From Bacteroidales bacterium (GTDB lineage: Bacteria > Bacteroidota > Bacteroidia > Bacteroidales > Muribaculaceae), in the NCBI GenBank assembly GCA_014800245.1, contig JAAVGM010000019.1, positions 105,763-169,762 of the forward strand: a stretch of DNA of 64,000 bases, written 5' to 3'. The translations under genes and the position numbers were made by a program. The notes beneath the pieces are model-generated. The model had not been told where the DNA came from, searched no databases, and saw nothing but the letters and a program-made list of their open reading frames with translations. Shown in pieces: positions 46,683 through 56,114 of this stretch (position 1 is the stretch's first letter; each line of letters begins with the position of its first letter).

Positions 46683-46714
46683 ATGCTTCCAAAGCGCGTT
46701 TGCCTTGGAAGCAT
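46683..46714 (-). terminator. Terminator of the 46.7-47.3 kb lipoprotein gene
   Basis: Perfect 10-bp stem ATGCTTCCAA/TTGGAAGCAT; on the minus strand it is followed by TTTTATTT. Confidence 0.85.
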
Positions 46715-46742
46715 ATAGTCTCTATAATCTCTTTTAGTCGGA

Positions 46743-47261
46743 TTATTTACCAGCTGCCTGGTTATCTACCACCACTTCGCCATCACCGGTAGCGATGACA
46801 TTGGAAGTGTCGGAAGAAGGCATATCAACGATATCCCCTACCACATCAGGATTCATCATCGGAGAATCCGGAATATTGGGGATCGGGAATGCAAGGAATT
46901 TAGAGAGTTCATCAGCTTTTGCCACGTTCTTCTCCCCAAGCTCTTTTGCATCGGCATTGCGAAGAACTGTGGAGAATGTAGGAAGATACACGGCATTCGA
47001 CCACATTGAGGCCAATTCATTTACAGCATCTATGTATTCCTTTGAAGAAGTATCCGTGTCGCTGTTTACTACATTGTAATAGGGCTGTGCCTTCTCGGCG
47101 AAACTGCCGCAATAGTCGATGATTGTAGAATAATCAGCTTCTGTCAGTGTCTGACCGGCTGCGATTTTATCCGCTACATCCTTAGGATCGGGCTTGCTTG
47201 AACAGGAAGCCATGATGAGACATACCACTGCCATCATCATAAATGTCATTACCTTTTTCAT
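46743..47261 (-). CDS. Small lipoprotein, unknown function
   Basis: 172 residues with a clear lipoprotein signal: MKKVMTFMMMAVVCLIMASC, Cys20. The mature part begins SSKPDPKDVADKIAAGQTLT and is largely helical to about residue 130, then a disordered acidic tail (DMPSSDTSNVIATGDGEVVV). I do not recognise the family. The gene has its own terminator and lies alone between glmS and the NYN-domain gene, so no partner is suggested. Confidence 0.8.
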   Translation of the reverse strand: MKKVMTFMMMAVVCLIMASCSSKPDPKDVADKIAAGQTLTEADYSTIIDYCGSFAEKAQPYYNVVNSDTDTSSKEYIDAVNELASMWSNAVYLPTFSTVLRNADAKELGEKNVAKADELSKFLAFPIPNIPDSPMMNPDVVGDIVDMPSSDTSNVIATGDGEVVVDNQAAGK

Positions 47262-47359
47262 AATTCGCTTGTTTTTATAAATATTTCTAAAAATTTTTTT
47301 ATCGGATTTAATGCTTATCAGTAAGCCCTACATAGCAGAGACACGCATTAAACATTAAA

Positions 47360-48019
47360 TTAGAATTCATCTCCTAAGGGAGTGACGGCCGGCTCACGGA
47401 GCTTATACAGCAATTGACGCTTTAGCTGCGGAGAATCCTCAATTATCTCGGAAAGTTCCCAATGATGCCCGGCCTCTTCCCGGAGCAAGGGAGATGTGGC
47501 ATCGACATCGGTGAGATTCCATGTGAGAAGCACTGTCTTTATCTTCAAGGCCTTCAACTTCCTTACAAGCATCTCATGATCGGCATCGCCGGTGATGAGC
47601 ACCACATAGTCGAATTTTCGGAATGTGGCAAGTTCGTATGCTTCAAGGGCAAACCATACATCCACCCCTTTCTCTACCACTTCGGTCTGTCCGTCGCGCT
47701 CCACTTCACGCAGATGTTTATAATGGAAAATCACATCGTTCTCTATCAATGTGTCTTCAAATTTTCTTTCATTATAAAGCAGATGCTTGTCGTAGGCCTC
47801 TTTCACGCGGAAACGTCCACGGAAATAATGAGCCTCTGTGATCTGGCAGTCGGATACATGAACCCCCTCTTCCATTGAAAGGCGGGCACAGATATAGTCG
47901 AATAGTGAGCGAACTCTTATAATGGATCGTTCATGCGCTTTCAATGCACGGTTTACTTTAGCATAATAGCCACCGTCGATAAAAACGCCCACGGATATAT
48001 AGTCGAGCATATTTTTCAT
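47360..48019 (-). CDS. NYN-domain (LabA/DUF88-like) putative ribonuclease
   Basis: 219 residues, cytoplasmic. The PIN-like NYN active-site acids are visible: VGVFIDGGYY near the N-terminus, EKGVDVWFALEAYELA (about 115-130), and YVVLITGDADHEMLVRKLK (about 138-156). NYN proteins are metal-dependent RNases linked to RNA processing; LabA-type members have varied roles. The C-terminus is polar and without a known domain. It follows the PepD-muramidase-PepD operon on the same strand but upstream of that operon's terminator lies no link, so it is transcribed separately. Confidence 0.85.
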   Translation of the reverse strand: MKNMLDYISVGVFIDGGYYAKVNRALKAHERSIIRVRSLFDYICARLSMEEGVHVSDCQITEAHYFRGRFRVKEAYDKHLLYNERKFEDTLIENDVIFHYKHLREVERDGQTEVVEKGVDVWFALEAYELATFRKFDYVVLITGDADHEMLVRKLKALKIKTVLLTWNLTDVDATSPLLREEAGHHWELSEIIEDSPQLKRQLLYKLREPAVTPLGDEF

Positions 48020-48055
48020 TTTCTTGTTTTACTTATTGTTTTAACACTATCCAAC

Positions 48056-48087
48056 AAAAAAGGTTCGTCATTTTCAGACGAACCTTT
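48056..48087 (-). terminator. Terminator of the pepD-muramidase-pepD operon
   Basis: Perfect 11-bp stem AAAGGTTCGTC/GACGAACCTTT, seven-base loop; a T-run follows on the minus strand. It lies 24 bases past the last stop. Confidence 0.9.
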
Positions 48088-48111
48088 CTCATATTGCACT
48101 TTTTATCAATT

Positions 48112-49566
48112 TTATGCGAGTCTGCGAAGAATCTCCGTAAGAAGCTGCCAGAACTCCCCTACCGACTTGATGTTGGCTTTCTCGCCGGGAGAATGGATAT
48201 CTTTCAGCGTCGGGCCGAAGCTCACCATATCAAGAGCCGGCATCTTTTCAAGGAAGAGACCACATTCCAATCCGGCATGCAAAGCCTCTACCTTCGGCTC
48301 GGCATGGAAGATATCACGATAACTTTCCACAGCTACCTTGAGCACCTTTGAATCCGGATTCGGAGCCCATCCTACATATGCATCATCGAAAGCTACAGAT
48401 GCTCCGATAAGAGTGAAGAGAGCCTTGACACGATCGGCTATCTCGTCGCGACGTGAATCCACTGACGAACGCTGATGCACGGTGATCTCTATCTTATCTC
48501 CTTCCTTCATCTTTACGGAAGCGAGGTTGCAAGAGGTTTCGATCAGCCCCTCTATTGCATGGCTCATCCCCTGCACACCGTTTGGACAAGCGAATACGGC
48601 CTTGATAAGATCATGGGCTGTCTTTGCACCTATCACACTCTCCGCAGGATCTGCCTGCTCCACCTTGAAAATAAAAGACTCCTCTTCCACTCCCTTGAAT
48701 TCAGAATGAAGGGTGTCATTATATTCGGCGGCTGCTTTATTAAGCTTCTCTGCATCCGCGGCTGCAATTCCGATCACAGCATGTGCATCGCGCGGGATTG
48801 CATTTGCCAATCCTCCGCCATCGATCTCGGCGAGTTCGAAGGCTGTATCTTGTGAAAGGGCGTAGAGGAAGCGTGCTAGCTGCTGGTTGGCGTTAGCACG
48901 ACCAAGACCGATCTCCATTCCGGAATGACCCCCTTTCAGACCGCCAAGCGACACCTTATAATATATCAGCCCTTCAGGAGCCGCAATGCGATTATAAGGG
49001 AGTGTGGCTACAGTGACCTTTCCTCCGGCACATCCGATCACAAGCTGACCCATCTCTTCGGAGTCGAGATTGAGAAGAATCTCGCCTGTAACGAATCCGG
49101 GCTGAAGCCCGTTGGCTCCGATAAGACCCTGCTCCTCATCCACGGTGAAGAGTGCTTCTATCGGACCATGCACCAAGGAGTCGTCGAGGAGAACTGCCAT
49201 GGCGGCTGCACATCCCATACCATTATCTGCACCAAGTGTTGTGCCGTTGGCACGAACCCATTCCCCATCCACGATTGTCTCTATAGGATCTGTAAGGAAA
49301 TTATGATTGGAGGCAGGCAATTTTTCTGCCACCATATCCTGATGACCCTGAAGAATGATTGTGGGTGCATTCTCATGACCCGGAGTGGCGGGTTTGCGCA
49401 TCACTACATTCCCCACCTCATCCGTGGCTACGGGTATATTATGACGATCTGCCCAATCCACTAAAAACTCCTTCATCTTATCGAGATGATGAGTGGGACG
49501 AGGCACTTTCGTGATCTCATCGAAACATTGCCACACCAATTGCGGCTGCAAATCTGTGATTTTCAT
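48112..49566 (-). CDS. pepD: Aminoacyl-histidine dipeptidase PepD, paralog 2
   Basis: 484 residues of the M20C metallopeptidase family. Zinc ligands and catalytic residues are in place: GHQDMVAEK (His, Asp), GADNGMGCAAAMAV (Asp), TVDEEQGLIGA (Glu-Glu), LDSEEMGQL, and LHAGLECGLF near the C-terminus. PepD cleaves Xaa-His and related dipeptides in the cytoplasm. It is the last gene of a three-gene minus-strand operon: PepD paralog 1, a muramidase-like protein, and this one (17 bases after the muramidase stop). The two PepD copies are clearly homologous along their length but well diverged, so this is an old duplication. Confidence 0.95.
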   Translation of the reverse strand: MKITDLQPQLVWQCFDEITKVPRPTHHLDKMKEFLVDWADRHNIPVATDEVGNVVMRKPATPGHENAPTIILQGHQDMVAEKLPASNHNFLTDPIETIVDGEWVRANGTTLGADNGMGCAAAMAVLLDDSLVHGPIEALFTVDEEQGLIGANGLQPGFVTGEILLNLDSEEMGQLVIGCAGGKVTVATLPYNRIAAPEGLIYYKVSLGGLKGGHSGMEIGLGRANANQQLARFLYALSQDTAFELAEIDGGGLANAIPRDAHAVIGIAAADAEKLNKAAAEYNDTLHSEFKGVEEESFIFKVEQADPAESVIGAKTAHDLIKAVFACPNGVQGMSHAIEGLIETSCNLASVKMKEGDKIEITVHQRSSVDSRRDEIADRVKALFTLIGASVAFDDAYVGWAPNPDSKVLKVAVESYRDIFHAEPKVEALHAGLECGLFLEKMPALDMVSFGPTLKDIHSPGEKANIKSVGEFWQLLTEILRRLA

Positions 49567-49583
49567 AATTTTTTAATTAAGTT

Positions 49584-50330
49584 TTACTTCTTTGATTTGA
49601 ATCTTGCATAGGCATTGGCCATCTTTGTGTGATAACCGCGCCTTGCATAATTAGGCCCATTGTATTTCTTAGCAAAGGAAGCCCAGTTTTTCGCCTTAAG
49701 GTCGTTCACCATTCCCGTGTTGATAAGGAATGATGCAAACAATTCAAGCTGCTCCAATTCGGAATACGACATCAGGCGTACCATCTCCGCCACCGACGAG
49801 CATCCACACTGCTTATAGTTGAACCCTCCTATCTGAAACATCCCCCAGAACGTTCCCATATTGGCAGCATCCACATTGCTCTTTCTGGCTGTCACCAATT
49901 GAGTCCATTCCTGCAAAGGGTATCCTTTGAGGCCGGAAGGCACCTTTTCAGAGGGATTTCCTTTCGATGAGGCTTTGGACCGATAACGATTATACATCGT
50001 GCGATCGAAATTGACCACCGGCACACCGGGAGCCCAGAAGCCCTCCATCTTCTCGCCTGCCTCGATCACCACCACAGCCTTAATGGCAGCCACTTCAACG
50101 CCGAGACGTTTGGCCACCAAATTGAAATCGGCATCCGTAAGCGTGGCATATCTGCTCCTGGCATCTTCGGAAGGAAGAGACTCAAGCACGGTGTGGACCA
50201 TTTCGGTAGTTTCATGGAGATGGGGTTCATCCGGTTTCCCGGACGAACCCTTTGACTTCTGCGCCGACAATACGCCGACGCCGGCAATCATCGCTAATAC
50301 CCAAAGTCCGTATGCCCTGAGCCGCTTCAT
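49584..50330 (-). CDS. Exported N-acetylmuramidase-like protein
   Basis: 248 residues with a signal peptide (MKRLRAYGLWVLAMIAGVGV, cleavage LSA|QK). The mature protein resembles the N-acetylmuramidase (DUF3380) group: LTDADFNLVAKRLGVEVAAI, the probable catalytic glutamate in VVVIEAGEKMEGFW, then WGMFQIGGFNYKQCGCSS and NWASFAKKYNGPNYARRGYH. These enzymes cut the glycan strand of peptidoglycan and are best known from phage endolysins. Its ATG overlaps the stop of the upstream pepD gene by four bases, so it is translationally coupled to a dipeptidase. Wall turnover combined with peptide breakdown is a plausible joint role. No phage genes surround it. Confidence 0.8.
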   Translation of the reverse strand: MKRLRAYGLWVLAMIAGVGVLSAQKSKGSSGKPDEPHLHETTEMVHTVLESLPSEDARSRYATLTDADFNLVAKRLGVEVAAIKAVVVIEAGEKMEGFWAPGVPVVNFDRTMYNRYRSKASSKGNPSEKVPSGLKGYPLQEWTQLVTARKSNVDAANMGTFWGMFQIGGFNYKQCGCSSVAEMVRLMSYSELEQLELFASFLINTGMVNDLKAKNWASFAKKYNGPNYARRGYHTKMANAYARFKSKK

Positions 50331-51784
50331 AAGGCAGCCACTTTTTCAAGCACTTTGCAAAGATGCTTCCAGAATTTATCCACAGTCGGGATAAGAAGCT
50401 GCTCGTCGGGCGAGTGAACGCCTGTCATTGTCGGACCGAAGCTCACCATATCGAGGTGAGGATATTTTGCGAGGAAAAGACCGCATTCCAATCCGGCGTG
50501 AATTGCCTTGATTGCGGGCTTCACTCCGAAGAGTTCTTCGTAAGCCTCGGCTGAAATCTTCATTATCGGTGATTTCATATTGGGTGCCCATCCGGGATAA
50601 CCATCGCTATGAGTCACCTTTGCTCCTGCAAGCTGGAAATGAGCCTCCACCTGGCCGGCAATATCATCCTTGCGGCTCTCTACGGATGAACGCTGAGAAG
50701 TGGTGACGATCACTTTCCCTTCTTCCGGCATCTTCACGGAGGCAAGGTTAGTGGAAGTCTCCACCAAGCCCTCTATGTCGCGGCTCATTGAGATCACACC
50801 GTGAGGAGCTGAATAGACAGCTCTTACGATTGCCAATGAGGTTTCGGAATCAAGGCAATACTCCGGACGCTCCACCTCTTCGATTTCGAGTTTCATACCG
50901 GGCTCAACCCCTTCATATTCATTCTTTATCTCATTCACATAAGAATGGAGACGGCGCATCATCTCCTCATGGCGATCCGCCTGAATTCCGAACACTGCGT
51001 TAGCCTCTCTCGGGATTGCATTGCGGAGATTTCCTCCTTCAATGGAGCATAGACATGTGTTCCATCGCTGCGAACATTCCCAGATGAAGCGTGCAATCAC
51101 TTTATTGGCATTAGCGCGACCAAGATGAATGTCGCCGCCGCTGTGACCTCCAAGCAGACCGCTTACGGATACACGCATATATTTGAAGTTCTCGGGAGTA
51201 AAGCTGCGCTTGTATTCGAATTCAGCGGTGGTGTCGATTCCTCCGGCACATCCCACGAAGATCTCTCCGTCGTCCTCGCTGTCGAGATTGAGAAGCATTG
51301 TGCCGGTGATCATATCTTTTCCTAAATTCTGAGCACCCTCAAGACCGATCTCCTCGTTGACTGTGAAAAGGGCTTCCACCGGACCATGAACGAGCGTTTT
51401 ATCCAACATCACTGCCATCGCGGCTGCAACGCCGATACCGTTGTCGGCTCCAAGGGTGGTGCCGCGTGCGCGCACCCAGTCGCCATCTACATATGTATCG
51501 ATAGGATCTTTCATGAAGTCGTGGTTCACATCATTGTTCTTCTCTGCCACCATATCCATGTGGGCCTGAAGAATCACTGTCGGGGCATTCTCATGTCCGG
51601 GAGTGGCTGCCTTGTGCATCACCACATTCCCTACCTTGTCGGTCTTCACTGCAATGCCGTTCTCCTTGGCGAAATTCACAAGAAACTCGCGAATCTGTTC
51701 CTCATGGCAGGAGGGACGGGGAATCTTTGTCACTTCATCAAAACACTTCCAGATCAACTCCGGTTTAAGGTCTTTTACTTCCAT
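50327..51784 (-). CDS. pepD: Aminoacyl-histidine dipeptidase PepD, paralog 1
   Basis: 485 residues, M20C family: QAHMDMVAEK, GADNGIGVAAAMAVML, TVNEEIGLEGAQN, LDSEDDGEIFVGCAGG and IHAGLECGLFLAKYP are the metal-binding and catalytic stretches, all intact. It starts the operon that continues with the muramidase (four-base overlap) and the second PepD. Differences from paralog 2 include asparagine for aspartate before the Glu-Glu pair (VNEE against VDEE), which may shift specificity. Cytoplasmic, no signal peptide. Confidence 0.95.
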   Translation of the reverse strand: MEVKDLKPELIWKCFDEVTKIPRPSCHEEQIREFLVNFAKENGIAVKTDKVGNVVMHKAATPGHENAPTVILQAHMDMVAEKNNDVNHDFMKDPIDTYVDGDWVRARGTTLGADNGIGVAAAMAVMLDKTLVHGPVEALFTVNEEIGLEGAQNLGKDMITGTMLLNLDSEDDGEIFVGCAGGIDTTAEFEYKRSFTPENFKYMRVSVSGLLGGHSGGDIHLGRANANKVIARFIWECSQRWNTCLCSIEGGNLRNAIPREANAVFGIQADRHEEMMRRLHSYVNEIKNEYEGVEPGMKLEIEEVERPEYCLDSETSLAIVRAVYSAPHGVISMSRDIEGLVETSTNLASVKMPEEGKVIVTTSQRSSVESRKDDIAGQVEAHFQLAGAKVTHSDGYPGWAPNMKSPIMKISAEAYEELFGVKPAIKAIHAGLECGLFLAKYPHLDMVSFGPTMTGVHSPDEQLLIPTVDKFWKHLCKVLEKVAAL

Positions 51785-52131
51785 ATACTAAATTAAATTT
51801 TGGTTACGAATTTCAGTCGCGTCTCCAAAGTTAACAAATTATTCCAACAAATATGCGCTTTTATCGATTTTATTTGTAAATTTGCATCCAAATTGGGTCG
51901 CAAAACCATGTTTTACCCCTTAAAAGTATTAAAATAAGTGAAAACTTTACTTTTATCAGTGATATTTCTCGGAATATCATTACTTTTGCTTTTGTTTTTT
52001 GTGCGGAATAGCAAATCCAAGGGTTGCCACCACGCTCCGCACAGAAAAAACTAACCGTCAGGAACCCCTTTTTCTTCGGAATCAGGCTTTCCGAATTACT
52101 CAGAAAAAACAGATTAACATCATTTATAATA
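51785..52131. other. Divergent gap between pepD and the OmpH-like gene
   Basis: About 350 bases. On the minus strand TAACTTTGG near 51830 is a plausible -7 for the pepD operon. On the plus strand there are two -7-like sites, TAAATTTGC near 51887 and TACTTTTGC near 51983, both without good -33 boxes. No gene or repeat is seen. Confidence 0.4.
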
Positions 52132-52752
52132 ATGAAAAAAATCCAATTGACGATTGCCGCGGCAATCATAGCTTCAGGCCTTTTTGCCACGTCTTGCTCA
52201 AATGACAACAAGACCGCAGACAAGAATGTGAAAGGCCAGACTGAAAAAACCGGGAAAACTTCTGCCAAGGATAAAGCACAGGAGCTCCCCAACTATCGCT
52301 ATGTCGATGTCGATACAGTGTTGGCAAAATATAACCTTGCCAAGGATTACAATGAGGAGATTCTACGCCTCCAGACCAATATGGAGAGCCAGATGAAACG
52401 TCATCAGTCGGAGATCCAGAACTTCGCCTCCAGCATGGACAAAAAGATGCAGAACAATGGCTATCTTTCCGAGGCTTCATTCAAGCAGGATCAGAATAAC
52501 CTCGCAAGCATGCAGGACAAGGCTCAGAAGAACATGGCTTCCCTCCAGAGCAATTTCGAAACTTCCGCAATGCAGGCGCAGCAGGCTGTCAATGATTCCA
52601 TCGAAGCTTTTGTGAAGGAATACAACAAGACGCGCGGATATGATGCCATCTTATTCAAGAATGCCACTCTCTACATCAATCCCGACCTTGACATCACAAA
52701 CGAAATAGTAGAAGGTCTGAACGCCCGTTACAATAAAGTGAACAAAAAATAA
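52132..52752 (+). CDS. OmpH/Skp-like lipoprotein
   Basis: 206 residues from ATG at 52132; earlier in-frame starts precede the signal sequence and are rejected. Lipoprotein signal MKKIQLTIAAAIIASGLFAT with Cys22 after SC. A charged linker is followed by the OmpH/Skp pattern: YVDVDTVLAKYNLAKDYNEE, a long coiled coil (about 80-160, rich in Gln and Met), and the terminal VKEYNKTRGYDAILF...INPDLDITNEIVEGLNARY. Skp-type proteins are periplasmic holdase chaperones for outer-membrane proteins; here the protein would be membrane-anchored. A strong terminator follows. Confidence 0.85.
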   Translation: MKKIQLTIAAAIIASGLFATSCSNDNKTADKNVKGQTEKTGKTSAKDKAQELPNYRYVDVDTVLAKYNLAKDYNEEILRLQTNMESQMKRHQSEIQNFASSMDKKMQNNGYLSEASFKQDQNNLASMQDKAQKNMASLQSNFETSAMQAQQAVNDSIEAFVKEYNKTRGYDAILFKNATLYINPDLDITNEIVEGLNARYNKVNKK

Positions 52753-52778
52753 GCAAAAGTCACTTTTATAACCCATAT

Positions 52779-52825
52779 AATAAGGCTTAAAACCGATTTT
52801 TTCAGGTTTTAAGCCTTATTTTTTG
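52779..52825 (+). terminator. Terminator of the OmpH-like gene
   Basis: Perfect 16-bp stem (52779-52794 with 52805-52820), ten-base loop, then a T-run. The T-run merges with the -33 box of the hflX promoter. Confidence 0.92.
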
Positions 52826-52853
52826 CTAAATTAACCTTTCGGCATTATATTTG
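52822..52853 (+). promoter_or_regulatory. hflX promoter
   Basis: TTTG at 52822-52825, exactly 20 bases, TATATTTG at 52846-52853; leader about 85 bases. Confidence 0.8.
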
Positions 52854-52944
52854 TTCTTTATTTAATAGGACACTCCCCCCGAAAGCCTCAGCTATGGAGC
52901 AAAGGGAGGAGGATAAACGAAGAAATTACTGAATATCGAAATCC

Positions 52945-54219
52945 ATGATTGAAGATAATATAATTAATAAGGAAGCTAATGAGAGAGCCGTCCTTGTCGG
53001 ACTTGCCACCCGTCAGCAGAATGAGAACAAGTGTAATGAATATCTCGACGAGCTCGAATTCTTAGCCCACACCGCCGGAGCGGAGACTGAAAAGAGATTT
53101 GTGCAGAAACTCGATTATCCCAACTCGCGCACCTATGTAGGCAAAGGGAAGCTTGAGGAGATACGCCAATATGTGGAGGATAATGAGATTGGCATCGTGA
53201 TTTTTGACGATGACCTTTCTTCGAAACAAGTGGCTAATATCGAGAACGAACTGAAGGTAAAAATTCTCGATCGCACCAGCCTGATTCTTGATATCTTTGC
53301 CAAGCGCGCTCAGACAGCTACAGCACGCACGCAAGTGGAGCTGGCTCAATATCAATATCTTCTCCCTCGACTCACACGAATGTGGACCCACCTCGAACGT
53401 CAGCGAGGCGGTATCGGTATGCGTGGTCCGGGTGAAACCCAGATCGAAACCGACCGTCGTATCATCCTCGATAAGATCTCGCGTCTGAAAGAGGAATTGA
53501 AAAGCATCGACAAGCAGAAGAGCGTGCAACGCAAGAATCGCGGAAAGCTCACTCGTGTGGCTCTCGTGGGCTACACCAATGCCGGAAAATCCACTCTGAT
53601 GAATCTTTTAAGCAAGAGCGATGTTTTTGCCGAAAACAAACTCTTTGCCACTCTCGACACTACTGTCAGAAAGGTAATAATCGACAATCTCCCCTTCCTG
53701 CTTACCGACACTGTAGGATTTATCCGCAAACTTCCCACCCACCTTGTGGATTCTTTCAAGTCAACTCTCGATGAGGTGCGCGAAGCGGATGTCCTGGTGC
53801 ACGTAGTGGATGTGAGCCACCCCAATTTTGAGGAGCAGATTGATGTTGTGAATAAGACTTTGGCTGATGTATGCGGATCTGCTCAGAAGCCGATGATTCT
53901 TGTTTTCAATAAGATTGATGCCTTCACCTACACTCCTAAGGATGAGGATGATCTCACCCCACGCACTCGTGAGAATATATCGCTCGATGAATTCAAGCAG
54001 ACGTGGATGTCAAAGATGGATAATAATTGTGTGTTCATTTCTGCCAAGGAGAAAATCAATATTGAGGAGTTGAAAGGGATGCTTTATGAAAAGGCAAAAG
54101 AGATCCATATGGAGCGTTTCCCTTACAATGATTTCCTTTTCCAGAAATATGACGACCTCGCCGAGGAGATGAAGGAGGTTGATGAGGCGGAGAAGGCTGT
54201 GGACGAAGAGGCGGAATAA
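52945..54219 (+). CDS. hflX: GTPase HflX
   Basis: 424 residues. The HflX N-terminal domain (TRTYVGKGKLEEIRQYVED-like stretch: SRTYVGKGKLEEI, then DLSSKQVANIENELKVKILD) is followed by the coiled-coil linker beginning RQRGGIGMRGPGETQIETDR, the family signature. G motifs: GYTNAGKSTLMN (P-loop), DTVGFIRKLP, NKID. HflX rescues stalled or heat-damaged ribosomes by splitting the subunits. The C-terminal extension ends in an acidic tail. It has its own promoter and is followed after 49 bases by the DUF4954 gene, with no terminator between. Confidence 0.97.
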   Translation: MIEDNIINKEANERAVLVGLATRQQNENKCNEYLDELEFLAHTAGAETEKRFVQKLDYPNSRTYVGKGKLEEIRQYVEDNEIGIVIFDDDLSSKQVANIENELKVKILDRTSLILDIFAKRAQTATARTQVELAQYQYLLPRLTRMWTHLERQRGGIGMRGPGETQIETDRRIILDKISRLKEELKSIDKQKSVQRKNRGKLTRVALVGYTNAGKSTLMNLLSKSDVFAENKLFATLDTTVRKVIIDNLPFLLTDTVGFIRKLPTHLVDSFKSTLDEVREADVLVHVVDVSHPNFEEQIDVVNKTLADVCGSAQKPMILVFNKIDAFTYTPKDEDDLTPRTRENISLDEFKQTWMSKMDNNCVFISAKEKINIEELKGMLYEKAKEIHMERFPYNDFLFQKYDDLAEEMKEVDEAEKAVDEEAE

Positions 54220-54268
54220 TCTTCCGAAAGTCTTCCTGTTCAAATAAAAATTTTTAAACAAATAATTT

Positions 54269-56002
54269 ATGGAACCAACTTATATAAATCCCGGAGCCAG
54301 AGAAATAGCGGAAATGACAGCCAATGGCTGCCGTTGCGCCGACTGGACAAGGGTGAAATTCAATCCTCACTCCGATTTCTCACGGTTCCGCAATGTCTCT
54401 TTTGAAGAGGATAATTCTATCGGCTTAATCACCGAAAACGATATAATAGAGAATGCCCGCATCCGGAATTGCAGGATATGGGATAATGTGACCATCCGGA
54501 ATATAGGCGAGATTCTTGACAACTGCGATATTCAAAGCCGAGCAAGGATTGAGAATACCGGGAGCATTGTCTATGAAGCGGAATCCCGATGCGGAGTCGG
54601 CACGGAAGTGGCGGTGCTGGATGAGACAGGATCGCGCCCTGTAATCATCTTCCCCGGACTGACCGCGCAGGTTGCACTTCTTATGGCCCGCGAACCTAAA
54701 TGGAGTGAGAATCACCTCCACCCTATTCTTATGGATTTCCTCGACACCCAAAGATATTTCGCCGGTATCGGCGAGGATGCTGTGGTGGAAAACTGCGGGA
54801 AGCTTCTCAATGTCTCCGTAGGTCGGGAAGTGATAGTGAGCGGTGCTGTTTCCCTGAAAAATGGCACTATTATCAATAATGCCGCCCCGGGACGCGCTTT
54901 GGCATTCATTGGCGCAGGAGTGGATGCAGAGAATTTTATAGTGGAAGATGGTCGCCTTGATTCGGGTGCATTGGTAAGAAATTGCTATATTGGACAAGGT
55001 GCCACCCTTGAAAAGCGATTCACTGCCCACGATTCGCTCTTTTTTGCCAATTGCTCTTTGGAAAATGGAGAGGCGTGTGCTGTGTTTGCCGGTCCTTATA
55101 CTGTGAGCATGCATAAGTCAACGCTTCTTATCGGAGTGCAGACCTCTTTCATGAATGCGGGTTCGGGCACCAACCAAAGCAATCATATGTATAAGCTCGG
55201 GCCTGTGCATTGGGGCATTTTGGAACGCGGTGTCAAAACCTCCTCCTCTTCATATCTCATGTTGGGAGCCAAGATCGGGGCCTTCTCATTGCTGATGGGG
55301 TCTCACAAGACTCACCCTGATTCATCGCAATTCCCCTTCTCCTATCTGTTCGGCGATGATCGTGGTGCCACGGTGGTAGTGCCGGGTGTAATGCTCCGCA
55401 GCTGTGGCTTGATGCGCGATGAGCAGAAATGGCCTGCGCGCGATCGACGGCTGAAACGAAAGCTGCCGATGCACGACCGTGTGGTATTCGACGTGCTCAA
55501 TCCCATTACAGTGGAGGCTATGCTTACGGCTTTGGATGTGATAGACGATCTTCTATCCCGTCCGGCTGATGACGACCGTTTCCTACGTTATCGGGGAATG
55601 AAGTTTACACGCGCCTCTCTGGAACGTGCCCGCCATTTATATGAACTGGCAATCTACAAATACCTCAGCACTCGCATTGAAGATCACGGTTTCCCGGAAA
55701 GCAAGAGCGATGAAGATGTGTCGAGCTGGGTGGATATGGCCGGTCTGCTTATCCCTCGCTTCTATCTTGAAGAGGTGATGAAAATGGAAAGGATTGAGGA
55801 TATGAAGGAGCTATTCGATGCCGCCTTCAACCGTTATCCCGAACTTGAACGCGAATGGATAGCCACTCGCTTCAATGATCGTTGGCATAAGTCGAAGGAG
55901 GTGATAAATTCTTATGCCGAGGATTTCGACCGAATGATCGAGGAGGATCGTCGCCGCTATCTCGAAGACCTCGCAGCGCAGAATGATATGCTCAAACTCT
56001 GA
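54269..56002 (+). CDS. DUF4954-family protein with hexapeptide-like beta-helix
   Basis: 577 residues, cytoplasmic. The region from about 50 to 330 has hexapeptide-style periodicity (IENARIRNCRIWDNVTIRNI, DNCDIQSRARIENTGSIV, VENCGKLLNVSVGREVIVSG), as in left-handed beta-helix acyl/nucleotidyl-transferase-like folds. The signature SSYLMLGAKIGAFSLLMGSH and the helical C-terminus (LERARHLYELAIYKYLSTRI) fit DUF4954, a Bacteroidota family without proven function. No acyltransferase catalytic histidine could be assigned with confidence. It lies downstream of hflX and ends at a bidirectional hairpin. Confidence 0.8.
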   Translation: MEPTYINPGAREIAEMTANGCRCADWTRVKFNPHSDFSRFRNVSFEEDNSIGLITENDIIENARIRNCRIWDNVTIRNIGEILDNCDIQSRARIENTGSIVYEAESRCGVGTEVAVLDETGSRPVIIFPGLTAQVALLMAREPKWSENHLHPILMDFLDTQRYFAGIGEDAVVENCGKLLNVSVGREVIVSGAVSLKNGTIINNAAPGRALAFIGAGVDAENFIVEDGRLDSGALVRNCYIGQGATLEKRFTAHDSLFFANCSLENGEACAVFAGPYTVSMHKSTLLIGVQTSFMNAGSGTNQSNHMYKLGPVHWGILERGVKTSSSSYLMLGAKIGAFSLLMGSHKTHPDSSQFPFSYLFGDDRGATVVVPGVMLRSCGLMRDEQKWPARDRRLKRKLPMHDRVVFDVLNPITVEAMLTALDVIDDLLSRPADDDRFLRYRGMKFTRASLERARHLYELAIYKYLSTRIEDHGFPESKSDEDVSSWVDMAGLLIPRFYLEEVMKMERIEDMKELFDAAFNRYPELEREWIATRFNDRWHKSKEVINSYAEDFDRMIEEDRRRYLEDLAAQNDMLKL

Positions 56003-56021
56003 AAACAAATTATATCCATAA

Positions 56022-56060
56022 AAAATAGATGCGCCCGCCATGCAGACGCATCTATTTTTT
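56022..56060. terminator. Bidirectional terminator between convergent genes
   Basis: Perfect 12-bp stem AAAATAGATGCG/CGCATCTATTTT (56022-56033 with 56047-56058), giving T-runs on both strands. Confidence 0.9.
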
Positions 56061-56114
56061 CTCTTCCTAAGCATCTATATCGTAACTTTTCATCCCTCCG
56101 AGAATTATTATAGT

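Noticed and set aside
49584..50330. Prophage remnant around the muramidase gene
   Set aside because: No holin, structural or integrase gene is nearby; the gene has a signal peptide and is embedded in a dipeptidase operon.
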